Source: Candidatus Eremiobacterota bacterium
GTDB taxonomy: Bacteria > Vulcanimicrobiota > Vulcanimicrobiia > Vulcanimicrobiales > Vulcanimicrobiaceae
Direction of reading: 5' to 3'
Assembly: GCA_019235885.1 (NCBI GenBank)
Contig: JAFAKB010000064.1
Location: 1-64,000, forward strand
Length of the DNA stretch: 64,000 nt
Shown: in pieces, positions 15,843 to 23,484 of the stretch
Layout of the letters: the number at the start of each line of letters is the position of its first letter
How positions within the stretch are numbered: the first letter of the stretch is position 1
Notes under the pieces: model-generated
Told to the model about the DNA's origin: nothing
What the model saw: the letters and a program-made list of their open reading frames with translations, nothing else
The model's database searches: none
Program-made: the position numbers and the translations under genes

Positions 15843-17423
15843 ATGGGCCGGTACACGTCACCCGGTCGGGTCATGCGGATGGGGTCAAGCGTGAACAAGA
15901 ATGTCGTTTTAATCAACGTCGATCATCGCTGGAAGGAACTGGCGCGCAAAGACGCGCTGGCGGGCAACCCGCCCCGCGACGCGGCCCTGCCGGACCCGCG
16001 CCAGGAGGAGATCAGGCGATTCTTCGACGCGATCTTCTCCCAGAAACGAACGCCGATGCTCGACGAGGCCGATGCCATCGCCGAGCGCTTGAACAAGACG
16101 CGATCGGCGCTGGCCGAGACAAAGCAAAAGATCGCGGCTCGCGAGCCGGTCGGTCAGCTCGAACAAACGCTGCACGCGGATCTTGAGTCCGCCAAGCCGG
16201 AAACGGTCCGGCGCCTCAAGCAGAAGCTCGAGGCGTATTCGCACCTACGGATCTTCCAAGAGGACCACGGGTTGACGCTGCCGGCGGAACGCCGGAAAAA
16301 ACCTATCGAAGCCGTCGCCCAGATCAGCATCACGCTGGTCTTCGAGACCTTTATGAATGCTTGGTTCTATTCCGCCGGGGTCGGGCTGGTCGCGGGAGCG
16401 GTGGTGGCGTTCATCTTCTCGCTGGTCGTCGCGCTCCTCGGCTTCGTCACGGGCTACGCAGGTCGATACATCAACGCGAAAGGCGTGCTCCAGCGTGCCG
16501 CCGGATGGCTGGTGTTCGTCGGCGGGACCGCCGTGGCCGTGTACTTGTCTTCAGTCACCGCCACGTACCGATCGCTGGTCGAATTCATGCGCCTGGAGCT
16601 CCTGCGCAACCCCGACGCGAACGTCGACCTTTACACGCAGTCGGCACGCCTGTTTGCGACCGCGCTCGACGACGGGCGCCAAATTTTCTGGCTGCACATC
16701 CCGTTCCACGAGCTGAACTCGACGCTGCTCTTCGCTTTGGCACTAATCGCCTTCCTGAACGCAACGGTCGCCGGCTACCGTTTCGAAGATCCCGTCCCCG
16801 GCTACTCCAAAGTCTCGGAGCGGCACGACGAAGCCGAGGCCGCGCGCCAGGCGGCCGAGAACAAGCTGCGGCGCGACCTTCGAGCGGCCGCAGAGCGCAT
16901 GAAAGCGGAGCGCAAGCATCTCGTCGACGAAGTGAACGGCGCCGGAAAAGTCCACGGCGACGTGAGGATCAAGTTCGAGCGCTGCACGCACAAACTTGCG
17001 GAGCTCGCCGAAAAGGTGGGTAACGAATACAAGCACTGCGTCAGCGAGTTTCGAGCCGAGAACACGCGAATTCGCGCGATCCCGGCTCCGGCGTACTACG
17101 CGGACCCGATCGACGAAGCCGGGCTGGAGACGAACCCCCTCGTCTTCGATCATATCCGAACGAGTCTGGACGCGCTGGAGTACTCGCATGCGGAGCTGGA
17201 ACCGGAGATCGCCACGCTGAACGCAGAAATCGCCGAGCTGTCCGATCTGCGCGCTCAGCTGGAAAAGTCGATTACCGAGGTCATCACGAACTGGAACGGC
17301 GAGGCGATCAAGGAGTACGAGAAAGACCACGGCAGTTATCACGGACCACGGTCGATCACCTACGACGGTGTCGCACCGTCGAGCGGTCCGGCCACGGAAG
17401 TGACCAGCACCACGCGCACGTAG
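15843..17423 (+). CDS. Membrane protein with coiled coils, gene 1 of unknown six-gene operon
   Basis: 526 residues from the outermost ATG; ATG 15873/15879 or GTG 15891 are possible starts. Soluble helical N-terminus (residues 50-140), two membrane helices around 178-206, one around 221-240 and one around 288-311, then long heptad-type helices (325-370 and about 440-490) and a polar Ser/Thr-rich tail. No enzymatic motif seen. It begins a run of six same-strand genes with gaps of 6 and 17 bases or 4-base overlaps. The visible GC content is lower than that of flanking genes, fitting acquisition. I do not recognise the family. Confidence 0.8.
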   Translation: MGRYTSPGRVMRMGSSVNKNVVLINVDHRWKELARKDALAGNPPRDAALPDPRQEEIRRFFDAIFSQKRTPMLDEADAIAERLNKTRSALAETKQKIAAREPVGQLEQTLHADLESAKPETVRRLKQKLEAYSHLRIFQEDHGLTLPAERRKKPIEAVAQISITLVFETFMNAWFYSAGVGLVAGAVVAFIFSLVVALLGFVTGYAGRYINAKGVLQRAAGWLVFVGGTAVAVYLSSVTATYRSLVEFMRLELLRNPDANVDLYTQSARLFATALDDGRQIFWLHIPFHELNSTLLFALALIAFLNATVAGYRFEDPVPGYSKVSERHDEAEAARQAAENKLRRDLRAAAERMKAERKHLVDEVNGAGKVHGDVRIKFERCTHKLAELAEKVGNEYKHCVSEFRAENTRIRAIPAPAYYADPIDEAGLETNPLVFDHIRTSLDALEYSHAELEPEIATLNAEIAELSDLRAQLEKSITEVITNWNGEAIKEYEKDHGSYHGPRSITYDGVAPSSGPATEVTSTTRT

Positions 17424-17429
17424 CGGACG

Positions 17430-18188
17430 ATGGAGCTCTCCGCTTCTCCCAAGACGATTCTCATGGTCACGATCCCGCTTCTCGTAATCCTGGGGGTCGT
17501 GGTGTTGGTGAAGGCGCTATGGCCGGAAACGAACTGCCACGGCACTCCACCGCAACAGGTCGACATCGTTTTCGACAAGACCAAACCGTACTCGCCGACA
17601 CAGGCCCATTCGATCGATCGGACGCTCGTCGAGATTCTGACCGCCGCCGCTGACAATGCCGAGATCAACATGTACTACATCACCAGCAATCCGGAGCGTC
17701 CCGATCTGGTGCTCAACGTCTGCAAGCCGCCGACGCGGGGCAATGCGCTGTTCACCGATCCGGCCGTGCAACAGCATCAGTTTCGCCTGACGGTCGTGAA
17801 GCAGGCGAAACACTTCGTGAGCGTGCACTACCAGCGCGTCGGGCCTGCGCCGATCGTCGAGTCGCTCGCGACGATCGCTCGCCAGCGGATCATCACCTCG
17901 AAGCTCGAACAGCACGTCAACGTGGAGTTCGACATCTACAGCGACATGGTGCAAGACTCGCAGGGGAAGTCTCTGAGCCGCGATCCGGGTTCGTGCAGCC
18001 CGGGAAACGCGGCGACCGCACAATTTCGCGACACGTACGGCGACGTGACCCAGTTCTTCCGCGACATCCCGGTGCATGTGTTCGGAATCCACCGCGACGC
18101 GGGGCAGTCGCCGCCCTACCCCGGTGAGCGCTGCGTCAGGGCATTCTGGGAGTCGACCTTCCCTCATCTGACCTGGATGACGGTATGA
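17430..18188 (+). CDS. Membrane-anchored VWA-like protein, gene 2 of unknown operon
   Basis: 252 residues. One N-terminal membrane helix (about 9-31), then a domain that reads as a von Willebrand A fold: first strand QVDIVFDKTKPYSPTQ with D-K-T-K-P in place of the DxSxS metal motif, helix SIDRTLVEILTAAADNAE, strand INMYYITS, and a later strand NVEFDIYSDMVQDS matching the SDm position of VWA domains. Four or more cysteines (NCHG, NVCKPP, GSCSPG, GERCVR) suggest disulfides and an extracytoplasmic domain. It starts 6 bases after gene 1 and overlaps gene 3 by 4 bases (ATGA). VWA assignment is by eye. Confidence 0.72.
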   Translation: MELSASPKTILMVTIPLLVILGVVVLVKALWPETNCHGTPPQQVDIVFDKTKPYSPTQAHSIDRTLVEILTAAADNAEINMYYITSNPERPDLVLNVCKPPTRGNALFTDPAVQQHQFRLTVVKQAKHFVSVHYQRVGPAPIVESLATIARQRIITSKLEQHVNVEFDIYSDMVQDSQGKSLSRDPGSCSPGNAATAQFRDTYGDVTQFFRDIPVHVFGIHRDAGQSPPYPGERCVRAFWESTFPHLTWMTV

Positions 18189-19420
18189 ATCGGGCTCTCC
18201 AAGTCTTCGCCGGCTGCCTCGTCGTCGCCGTCGCGGGGATCGGCTTCGCGACGCTGTTGTATGTATCGGGCAAAGGCGGGTCGGCCGGTCTCGAAGTCGC
18301 CCGCGCGGTCTTGTACTTCACCTTCGGATTGGTCCCGATCGCGGCATATGCAGTCTTCATCGGTCGCCAGCTCCACACGCAATCCGCGCTCGTGAGCGAC
18401 ACGGCCGTCGACGCCGTGTACTACCTCGGCTTCCTCGTCACGCTGGCGACGCTGCTCGCGAGCGTCGTTTCGTACGCGGCGCTGGGAAAGAGCAGCACCG
18501 CGTCCGCTAATTTCGCCTTCATCGCCATCTCCTTCGGCGTGAGCCTCTTTGCGACCGGGTCGGCGCTGTTCGCGCGCGTCTGCCTAATCCTGATGCGTGA
18601 CGGGCAGACACATGCGGATCCGGACCCGCAGCGCAGCTTGAACGACCGGGCGTACGAGCTTGAAGATGCGTGTCGCCGCGTCTCCGCGGTGATGAGCGAG
18701 GCCGTCACGTCGTTCGGTGAAAACGTCGAGAAGGCCAACTCCGTGCTCGGCGATCAGCTCTTCGAGACGATTCAGGACACGCGCGCGCGATTGCGCGATG
18801 CTACCGATGCCGCATCGCGCGACTTGACGGAATGCCGGCAATCGATGGGGGAAGCGAACGCGGCGCTCTTCAAGCAGATGTCGGACGTCATTGAAGAGGC
18901 GCGGAAGAGCCTGCAGGACTTCGTGAGAGCCGCATCGCTGGAGGCTCCGACGAGCGCGCTGTCCGCCGCGATCGCGGATGTGACGATGGCGTTCTCCAAG
19001 GTGCGCAAGCAAGTGAATGGGGCGTTTCAATCGTTCGAGACGCTCGAGAGCCGAGGCACTGCTGCGGTCCACAGCGTCGATGCGCTGGACTCGCACCTCC
19101 GGCACGCGTCCGAATCCGCCACGGCGATGAGCGATGCGTTCGTTAAAGCGTCCGCACAGGCGGCGGCGCTCGATGCCGAAGCCGTTCGTGACTCTCTTGC
19201 GCAGCTACGCGAGAGCATCGAGCGGCTGAACCGCGCGACGGCGGGGGCGGAACAGCGCTACATGACCGTGGCTGATGAAGCGATCGGCTCGATGACCGCC
19301 AAAACGCAGGATCTCACGACCGCCACCGAGCTCCTGTCGGGGGCCCTCGTGTCGATGGGCGACGAGGTGGCCGAGACGGCTGGGGCGATGGCCGCGAGAA
19401 TGGCCGGACGAGTGCGATGA
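18185..19420 (+). CDS. Four-helix membrane protein with long coiled-coil tail (MotA/ExbB/ZorA-like architecture), gene 3
   Basis: 411 residues. Membrane helices at about 7-28, 37-60, 77-101 and 109-137, then about 270 residues of continuous helix rich in Ala, Ser, Glu and Arg with heptad repeats. Helices 3 and 4 (YYLGFLVTLATLLASVV; IAISFGVSLFATGSALFARV) recall the Gly/Thr-rich pore helices of MotA/TolQ/ExbB stators. The Zorya defence protein ZorA also has such helices plus a long cytoplasmic tail. The partner encoded next (4-base overlap) has an ExbD-like helix, which supports the reading. Remote similarity only. Confidence 0.68.
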   Translation: MNRALQVFAGCLVVAVAGIGFATLLYVSGKGGSAGLEVARAVLYFTFGLVPIAAYAVFIGRQLHTQSALVSDTAVDAVYYLGFLVTLATLLASVVSYAALGKSSTASANFAFIAISFGVSLFATGSALFARVCLILMRDGQTHADPDPQRSLNDRAYELEDACRRVSAVMSEAVTSFGENVEKANSVLGDQLFETIQDTRARLRDATDAASRDLTECRQSMGEANAALFKQMSDVIEEARKSLQDFVRAASLEAPTSALSAAIADVTMAFSKVRKQVNGAFQSFETLESRGTAAVHSVDALDSHLRHASESATAMSDAFVKASAQAAALDAEAVRDSLAQLRESIERLNRATAGAEQRYMTVADEAIGSMTAKTQDLTTATELLSGALVSMGDEVAETAGAMAARMAGRVR

Positions 19421-20208
19421 TACGGAGCCCGGGCGTCGGCGACCGGATCATCCTGTTCACGCTCGTCGACCTTCTCCTTCAGATCATTTTCTTGGGGCTG
19501 TTCCTGTTCGCCGCGCACCGCGCCGGCCAGGGTGACGTAGACGACCGCATTGCGCAGCTGATACGGCAGTACGGCGTCGTGCGCGTTGGAGACTACCTTA
19601 ACGCTACTTCCGAGCTGGTCGCGATCAAGGATATCGGACGCGTCGCCGTTGTTCCAGGCGGAAAGCCGAAGGTGACTCAGCCGCTCGACGAAGTGACCAA
19701 GCTTTTGCAACATCTCGACCGGGAGACATTACCGAGAATAGCCGGGATGAACAACACCGAGCTGAAGCATTTTACGGCGCTGGTCAAGAAACCAGACGTC
19801 CGAAGCCTTCTGGCCGAGCTCGCAAAGCTGTCGCCCAAGGATCAAAGGGCATTTGCCGGACTCGGAGGGGCATTCTTCAAAGCGGACCCGGATACGAGAA
19901 CGAAGATCATCGCTGCCGCGAACGTCAAGCCGCTGTGCTTTGCCAGGCAGAACGCCTATCACATCACCGAAGTGCCGGGCGGCTACGTCGTGCGTCCGCT
20001 GATTCCTGACGTCCTCCCGGACGTTGCGCGTGCCGTGCCCGGACACCGAGGCATGGAAAGTTTCCGGCTCGGGGAGGCGGAGTTCGCGCGACTGGGAGAG
20101 GTGACCCTGGCCGCTCACCGCAAGTGCACCGTCAACGTGCAGCAGGCCACGACGACGAATAACGAACGGCAGTTCAAAACGATTCAATACTATTTCGGAA
20201 CTTGGTGA
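19417..20208 (+). CDS. ExbD/MotB/ZorB-like protein with intramembrane aspartate, gene 4
   Basis: 263 residues. The sole membrane helix (residues 11-32) reads ILFTLVDLLLQIIFLGLFLF; the T-L-V-D-x(3) pattern lines up with ExbD/TolR (T-P-L-V-D-V-M), whose aspartate carries protons. D18 would be that residue. The rest is soluble: a helical stretch with LAKLSPKDQRAFAGLGGAFF, then a C-terminal domain with cysteines (PLCFAR, HRKCTVN) and a YYFGTW end. No OmpA-type peptidoglycan-binding motif is visible, unlike MotB and ZorB. Coupled to gene 3. Confidence 0.7.
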   Translation: MIRSPGVGDRIILFTLVDLLLQIIFLGLFLFAAHRAGQGDVDDRIAQLIRQYGVVRVGDYLNATSELVAIKDIGRVAVVPGGKPKVTQPLDEVTKLLQHLDRETLPRIAGMNNTELKHFTALVKKPDVRSLLAELAKLSPKDQRAFAGLGGAFFKADPDTRTKIIAAANVKPLCFARQNAYHITEVPGGYVVRPLIPDVLPDVARAVPGHRGMESFRLGEAEFARLGEVTLAAHRKCTVNVQQATTTNNERQFKTIQYYFGTW

Positions 20209-20225
20209 CCGGCGAAAGACAGACG

Positions 20226-20450
20226 ATGGACCTCGATCGCATTCGAGCTGCCTGCGAGATCACGCAATCGCACGTCCGAACCATGGCGGCGGCGCGCGCG
20301 GCGGTGGCGCGCAAAGCAGCGGGTACGGCGACGACGCACCAAGTTGCGGTCCAAATCAGCACGCATCCCGAGCGTGCGGTTCGCCGTCCGTTCGCGCGTG
20401 TGGCCGCTGCCGTCTGCTTCGGCGTCTTGGCTGTCGCCCTCGTCCGGTGA
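20226..20450 (+). CDS. Small protein with C-terminal membrane helix, gene 5
   Basis: 74 residues from ATG 20226, 17 bases after gene 4. Basic helical N-terminus (RTMAAARAAVARKAAG) and a C-terminal hydrophobic helix (VAAAVCFGVLAVALV) give a tail-anchored layout. Overlaps gene 6 by 4 bases. No family recognised; reality is supported by operon spacing only. Confidence 0.5.
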   Translation: MDLDRIRAACEITQSHVRTMAAARAAVARKAAGTATTHQVAVQISTHPERAVRRPFARVAAAVCFGVLAVALVR

Positions 20451-20803
20451 TCACTGTCCCGGCCGAAAGCAACACAACAATGTTCAGCGACTTCTTGATC
20501 TTGCTGGCAGCGACGATCTTCGTCATCGACTGGACGATGAAGAGACTAATTCCGATGGATTGGGCCGGCCCGATCCTCGGCGGAGTTCTTTTGTCGATCG
20601 TCGCGCTGCGGATCGTCGGTTCAACGGCATTTCGCAAAAAGACGGCGATCCCGAAAGTGGCTCTTTCTCTCGGTCTTCTCGCCCTCGGGCTCGGCAGCGG
20701 AAACCCAACAATCTCCACGCTAATTGCCGCCTTGATCGTCGCAATCGCGGTTATGATGTTTGGAATCTATTACATGTGCAGCTCGCTGTTCCGAACGCGT
20801 TAG
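20447..20803 (+). CDS. Small polytopic membrane protein, gene 6
   Basis: 118 residues from GTG 20447 (GTGA overlap), or 107 from ATG 20480, which gives a cleaner MFSDFLILLAATIFVIDW start. Four hydrophobic segments: LILLAATIFVID, AGPILGGVLLSIVALRIV, VALSLGLLALGLG and LIAALIVAIAVMMFGIYYMC. Last gene of the operon; the convergent photolyase gene ends 25 bases away. Function unknown. Confidence 0.55.
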   Translation: MITVPAESNTTMFSDFLILLAATIFVIDWTMKRLIPMDWAGPILGGVLLSIVALRIVGSTAFRKKTAIPKVALSLGLLALGLGSGNPTISTLIAALIVAIAVMMFGIYYMCSSLFRTR

Positions 20804-20827
20804 AGCTGGCTCACCGGACGAGCGAAT

Positions 20828-22273
20828 CTAGGCTGGCGCCCGGACCTCGCGGGCGTAGCGTTCGAGGAAGGCGCGGGCGACGGTCTCGTGGTCGACGACT
20901 GGCTCGGGGTAGGCACCCCCGCCGAAGAGCGGGAGCTGCAGCTGGCGCTGCCGGCGGCCTTCGTTGGGTTCGAGGATCGCGGCGTCCGGGAGGCCGGCGA
21001 GCTCCGGGATCCAGCGGCGGACGTAGCGGGCCGCCGGGTCGAAGCGGCGGGCTTGCTTGAGCGGGTTGTAGATGCGCGGGTAGGCGGCCAAGTCGGCGCC
21101 GACCCCGGCGATCCACTGCCAGTTGCCGGCGGCGAGCGCAGGGTCGTCCTCGATCAGGTAGTGGTCCCATTCGTCGCGGCCGACCCGCCAGTCGACCCCC
21201 AGGTCGAAGCACAAGAACGAGGCCGCGATCGCGCGCACGCGCGGGTGCATCCAGCCGGTCGCGCGCAGCTCGCGGATCCCGGCGTCGATCAGCGGGTAGC
21301 CGGTCCGGCCGCTGCGCCACGGATCGAGCGCCGCGTGCGTGCGCGCGAAGTGAAAGGCGCGCATCTTTGGCTGCAGCGGCTCCTCGGCGAGCGACTCGTT
21401 GAACCACGCAAGCTGCAGAAAGAAGTCGCGTTGCGCGAGCGCGCGCAGGAACAACTTCAGCGAGGTGCGCTCCTCGACCAGCAGAAACGCGTCCGAGGCG
21501 CGCTCGCACGCCGCGCGCACGACCTCGCGCGCCGCCAGCGTGCCGAACGAGAGCGGCGCGGCGAGATGCGAGGTCTCGCCCGAGCCCGGGACGTTGCGCG
21601 CGACGCCGTACTGCAGCGCCGGCCCGGCCAGGAACGCCGTCAGCTGCTTGCGCGCGGCCTCTTCGCCGACCGCGTCCGGCGCGCTCGCCTGCGAGCCGAA
21701 CTCCTCGGGGATGGGGAGCGGTTCGCTGGCGATCTCCAGCGCGGCGAACGCGGCCGTGCCCGCGGCGGCGGTCGGGATCAGCGTCTTCCAGCGCGCGTGG
21801 TACGGGACGAAGGCGCGGTAGCCGTCGCCGCGGCTGTGCTCCGCAGCCGACTCTTCGGGCGGGACGGCCGGCGCGTCGTGGACGGGGAGCGCGCGCAGCC
21901 CCGCTTCCTCGAGCGTCGACTGCACGTCGCGGTCGCGGCGGATGCTCTTGGCGTCGTAGCCGCAGCTCCAGCCGACGACGCCAGCGCCGACCGCACGGGC
22001 CAGCGCACGCAGCACCGGGCCGGGATTGCCGCGGCGCACGATCAGCGCGCTGCCGCGCGCGCGCAGCGCTTCGTCGAGCGCGCGCACCGCGGCGCAGTAG
22101 TATGCGGCCCGGCGGGGCGAGCGTCGCAGCCGCGCCGCCGAGACGGGATCGATCACGTGGACCGCGACGACCTCGCCGTGGCGCGCCGCGGCTGCAAGCC
22201 CGGCGTGATCGCTCAGGCGCAGGTCCCTCGAAAAAGCGAAAACCGCCCGGGCCACGTCGCGGGCGGCGTTCAC
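20828..22273 (-). CDS. phrB: Deoxyribodipyrimidine photolyase
   Basis: 481 residues. N-terminal Rossmann domain (AVFAFSRDLRLSDHAGLAAA) for the antenna cofactor and C-terminal FAD domain with RTGYPLIDAGIRELRATGWM, HPRVRAIAASFLCFDLGVDW and GNWQWIAGVGADLAAYPRIY, all standard for class I CPD photolyases. Repairs UV dimers using blue light. The C-terminus ends LERYAREVRAPA. It lies 18 bases after the cytochrome gene on the same strand. Confidence 0.95.
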   Translation of the reverse strand: MNAARDVARAVFAFSRDLRLSDHAGLAAAARHGEVVAVHVIDPVSAARLRRSPRRAAYYCAAVRALDEALRARGSALIVRRGNPGPVLRALARAVGAGVVGWSCGYDAKSIRRDRDVQSTLEEAGLRALPVHDAPAVPPEESAAEHSRGDGYRAFVPYHARWKTLIPTAAAGTAAFAALEIASEPLPIPEEFGSQASAPDAVGEEAARKQLTAFLAGPALQYGVARNVPGSGETSHLAAPLSFGTLAAREVVRAACERASDAFLLVEERTSLKLFLRALAQRDFFLQLAWFNESLAEEPLQPKMRAFHFARTHAALDPWRSGRTGYPLIDAGIRELRATGWMHPRVRAIAASFLCFDLGVDWRVGRDEWDHYLIEDDPALAAGNWQWIAGVGADLAAYPRIYNPLKQARRFDPAARYVRRWIPELAGLPDAAILEPNEGRRQRQLQLPLFGGGAYPEPVVDHETVARAFLERYAREVRAPA

Positions 22274-22291
22274 GGTTTCGGCCAGGGAGCC

Positions 22292-22693
22292 CTACAGGCT
22301 CTGCACGTAGGCCGCGACGTCCTCGACGTCTTTCTCGTTCAGCGGCGAGGGATACAGCTTGGCCATCGGCGGCTGCGGGTTCTTGATCCAGGCGACCGTC
22401 TGCGCGTAGTTTTTGCGGCTCTTCTCGTTCTTGAGGGGCGGCCCGATCCCACCTTCGGTGCCGGTTTGGCCGTGGCACGTCGCGCAGTTTGCGGTGAAGA
22501 TCGCCTTGCCGTGCGCGGCGTCGCCGGTCGCTGCGGTCATCGCCGAGGTGGCCGAAGACGCGACGGGCGAGGACTGGGTCGTGGTCGTCGTCGTCGTGCT
22601 GCTCGACGACTGATCGCTTCCTTTCGAGCACCCGGCGAGGATCGACGCGGCGAGCGCGCCGGCGGCCAGAAATGCGAACGGCTTGGACTGCAT
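22292..22693 (-). CDS. Lipoprotein c-type cytochrome
   Basis: 133 residues from ATG 22693, preceded by AGGAGG; the in-frame extension to 22807 is discarded. Signal with lipobox SILAGC, a Ser/Thr linker (TTTTTTTQSS), then a class I cytochrome c with haem motif CATCHG, GIGPPLKNE and axial Met in QPPMAKLYPSPL, ending DVEDVAAYVQSL. Outer-face electron carrier. Probably co-transcribed with the photolyase. Confidence 0.9.
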   Translation of the reverse strand: MQSKPFAFLAAGALAASILAGCSKGSDQSSSSTTTTTTTQSSPVASSATSAMTAATGDAAHGKAIFTANCATCHGQTGTEGGIGPPLKNEKSRKNYAQTVAWIKNPQPPMAKLYPSPLNEKDVEDVAAYVQSL

Positions 22694-22790
22694 GGGCCTC
22701 CTCTTCTTCGGCGCTGGGTGTACCCACTTTACGATTCCTTCACGCTGCGACGGGAGATCGATCTCCGGTCTGCGTACGTAGTTGAGCACC

Positions 22791-23279
22791 GTGAGCCGGG
22801 TCTTCATACGTTACGCCTTGCCGCGCGACGCCGACCGGCTCGTCGCGGACGGCGTCGTCGGCGGCCCTACGCCGAGCGGCGAGCCGTGGGCGGGGCGCGT
22901 GAAAAAGTGGTTGGACGAGCAGCAGGCGGGGCGCCGGCTCATCCTCGTCGCGGAAGATGCTTCGGGGCTGCTCGGCACCGTGCAGCTCGTCTTCCGCTTT
23001 CCGCCAGGCTACGCCGACTCCGAAGCGGCGAACGGGGTGGACGTGGCGATGGTCGAGGCGCTGCGCACGCGCGCCGACGCACCGCACGGCGTCGCGACGC
23101 AGTTGATCACCGACGTGCAGAACATCGCGCGCAAACGTGGGGTGAAGACGCTGACGTTTCTGCTGCAGATGGGCGATAACCGGGGGATCGCTCAGGCGAA
23201 GTCGTGGGGGTTCGAGGAGTTTCGCATCATGCCGGAAGCCGGCCGGATGTTGGCGTTCTTTCGCAAGTCCATCGAGTAG
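22791..23279 (+). CDS. GNAT-family N-acetyltransferase
   Basis: About 163 residues from GTG 22791 (TTG 22782 is an alternative; neither has a clear ribosome-binding site). GNAT layout: RYALPRDADRLVADGV, LILVAEDASGLLGTVQLVFR, central VDVAMVEALRTRADAPHGVA with a degenerate acetyl-CoA loop (HGVATQLI), and GVKTLTFLLQMGDNRGIAQA...WGFEEF. Substrate unknown. Divergent from the cytochrome gene. Confidence 0.75.
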   Translation: MSRVFIRYALPRDADRLVADGVVGGPTPSGEPWAGRVKKWLDEQQAGRRLILVAEDASGLLGTVQLVFRFPPGYADSEAANGVDVAMVEALRTRADAPHGVATQLITDVQNIARKRGVKTLTFLLQMGDNRGIAQAKSWGFEEFRIMPEAGRMLAFFRKSIE

Positions 23280-23289
23280 GTTGTTCGTA

Positions 23290-23434
23290 GTCGCGGGGGC
23301 GCGGTGTGGTGCGGTGACGGGCACGCGCCCTCGCACATCGTGTGCGAGGACGCTCTGTCTTCGCATCGCTTCCGCGCATCCTGCGCACGCTCGCTCACAC
23401 GGCCCGCCACCGCACCACACCGCGCCCCCGCGAC
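23290..23434. repeat. 145-bp element with 27-bp perfect inverted terminal repeats
   Basis: Left arm 23290-23316 and right arm 23408-23434 are perfect reverse complements (GTCGCGGGGGCGCGGTGTGG... and its complement); after one mismatch the pairing continues for 5 bp. The 91-base interior holds a 9-bp hairpin CCTCGCACA-TCG-TGTGCGAGG at 23329-23349. It lies between convergent GNAT and moaA genes. No ORF fits inside. Arms this long exceed a normal terminator, so a MITE-like element or structured RNA is possible. Confidence 0.85.
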
Positions 23435-23484
23435 ATGGTCGTGATTCGTTTGCGAAAGGGGTGGGCGTTGGCGGGATTGTGGCG

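Noticed and set aside
15843-20803. Zorya type I or II system
   Set aside because: No ZorC, ZorD or ZorE-like gene and no OmpA-type domain on the ZorB-like protein; only the channel pair architecture is shared.
20888-23179. 763-codon open frame on the plus strand
   Set aside because: Arg/Gly/Val-rich antisense shadow of the photolyase and cytochrome genes; no motifs, no ribosome-binding site.
23290-23434. Insertion sequence
   Set aside because: No transposase ORF and too short; at most a non-autonomous element.
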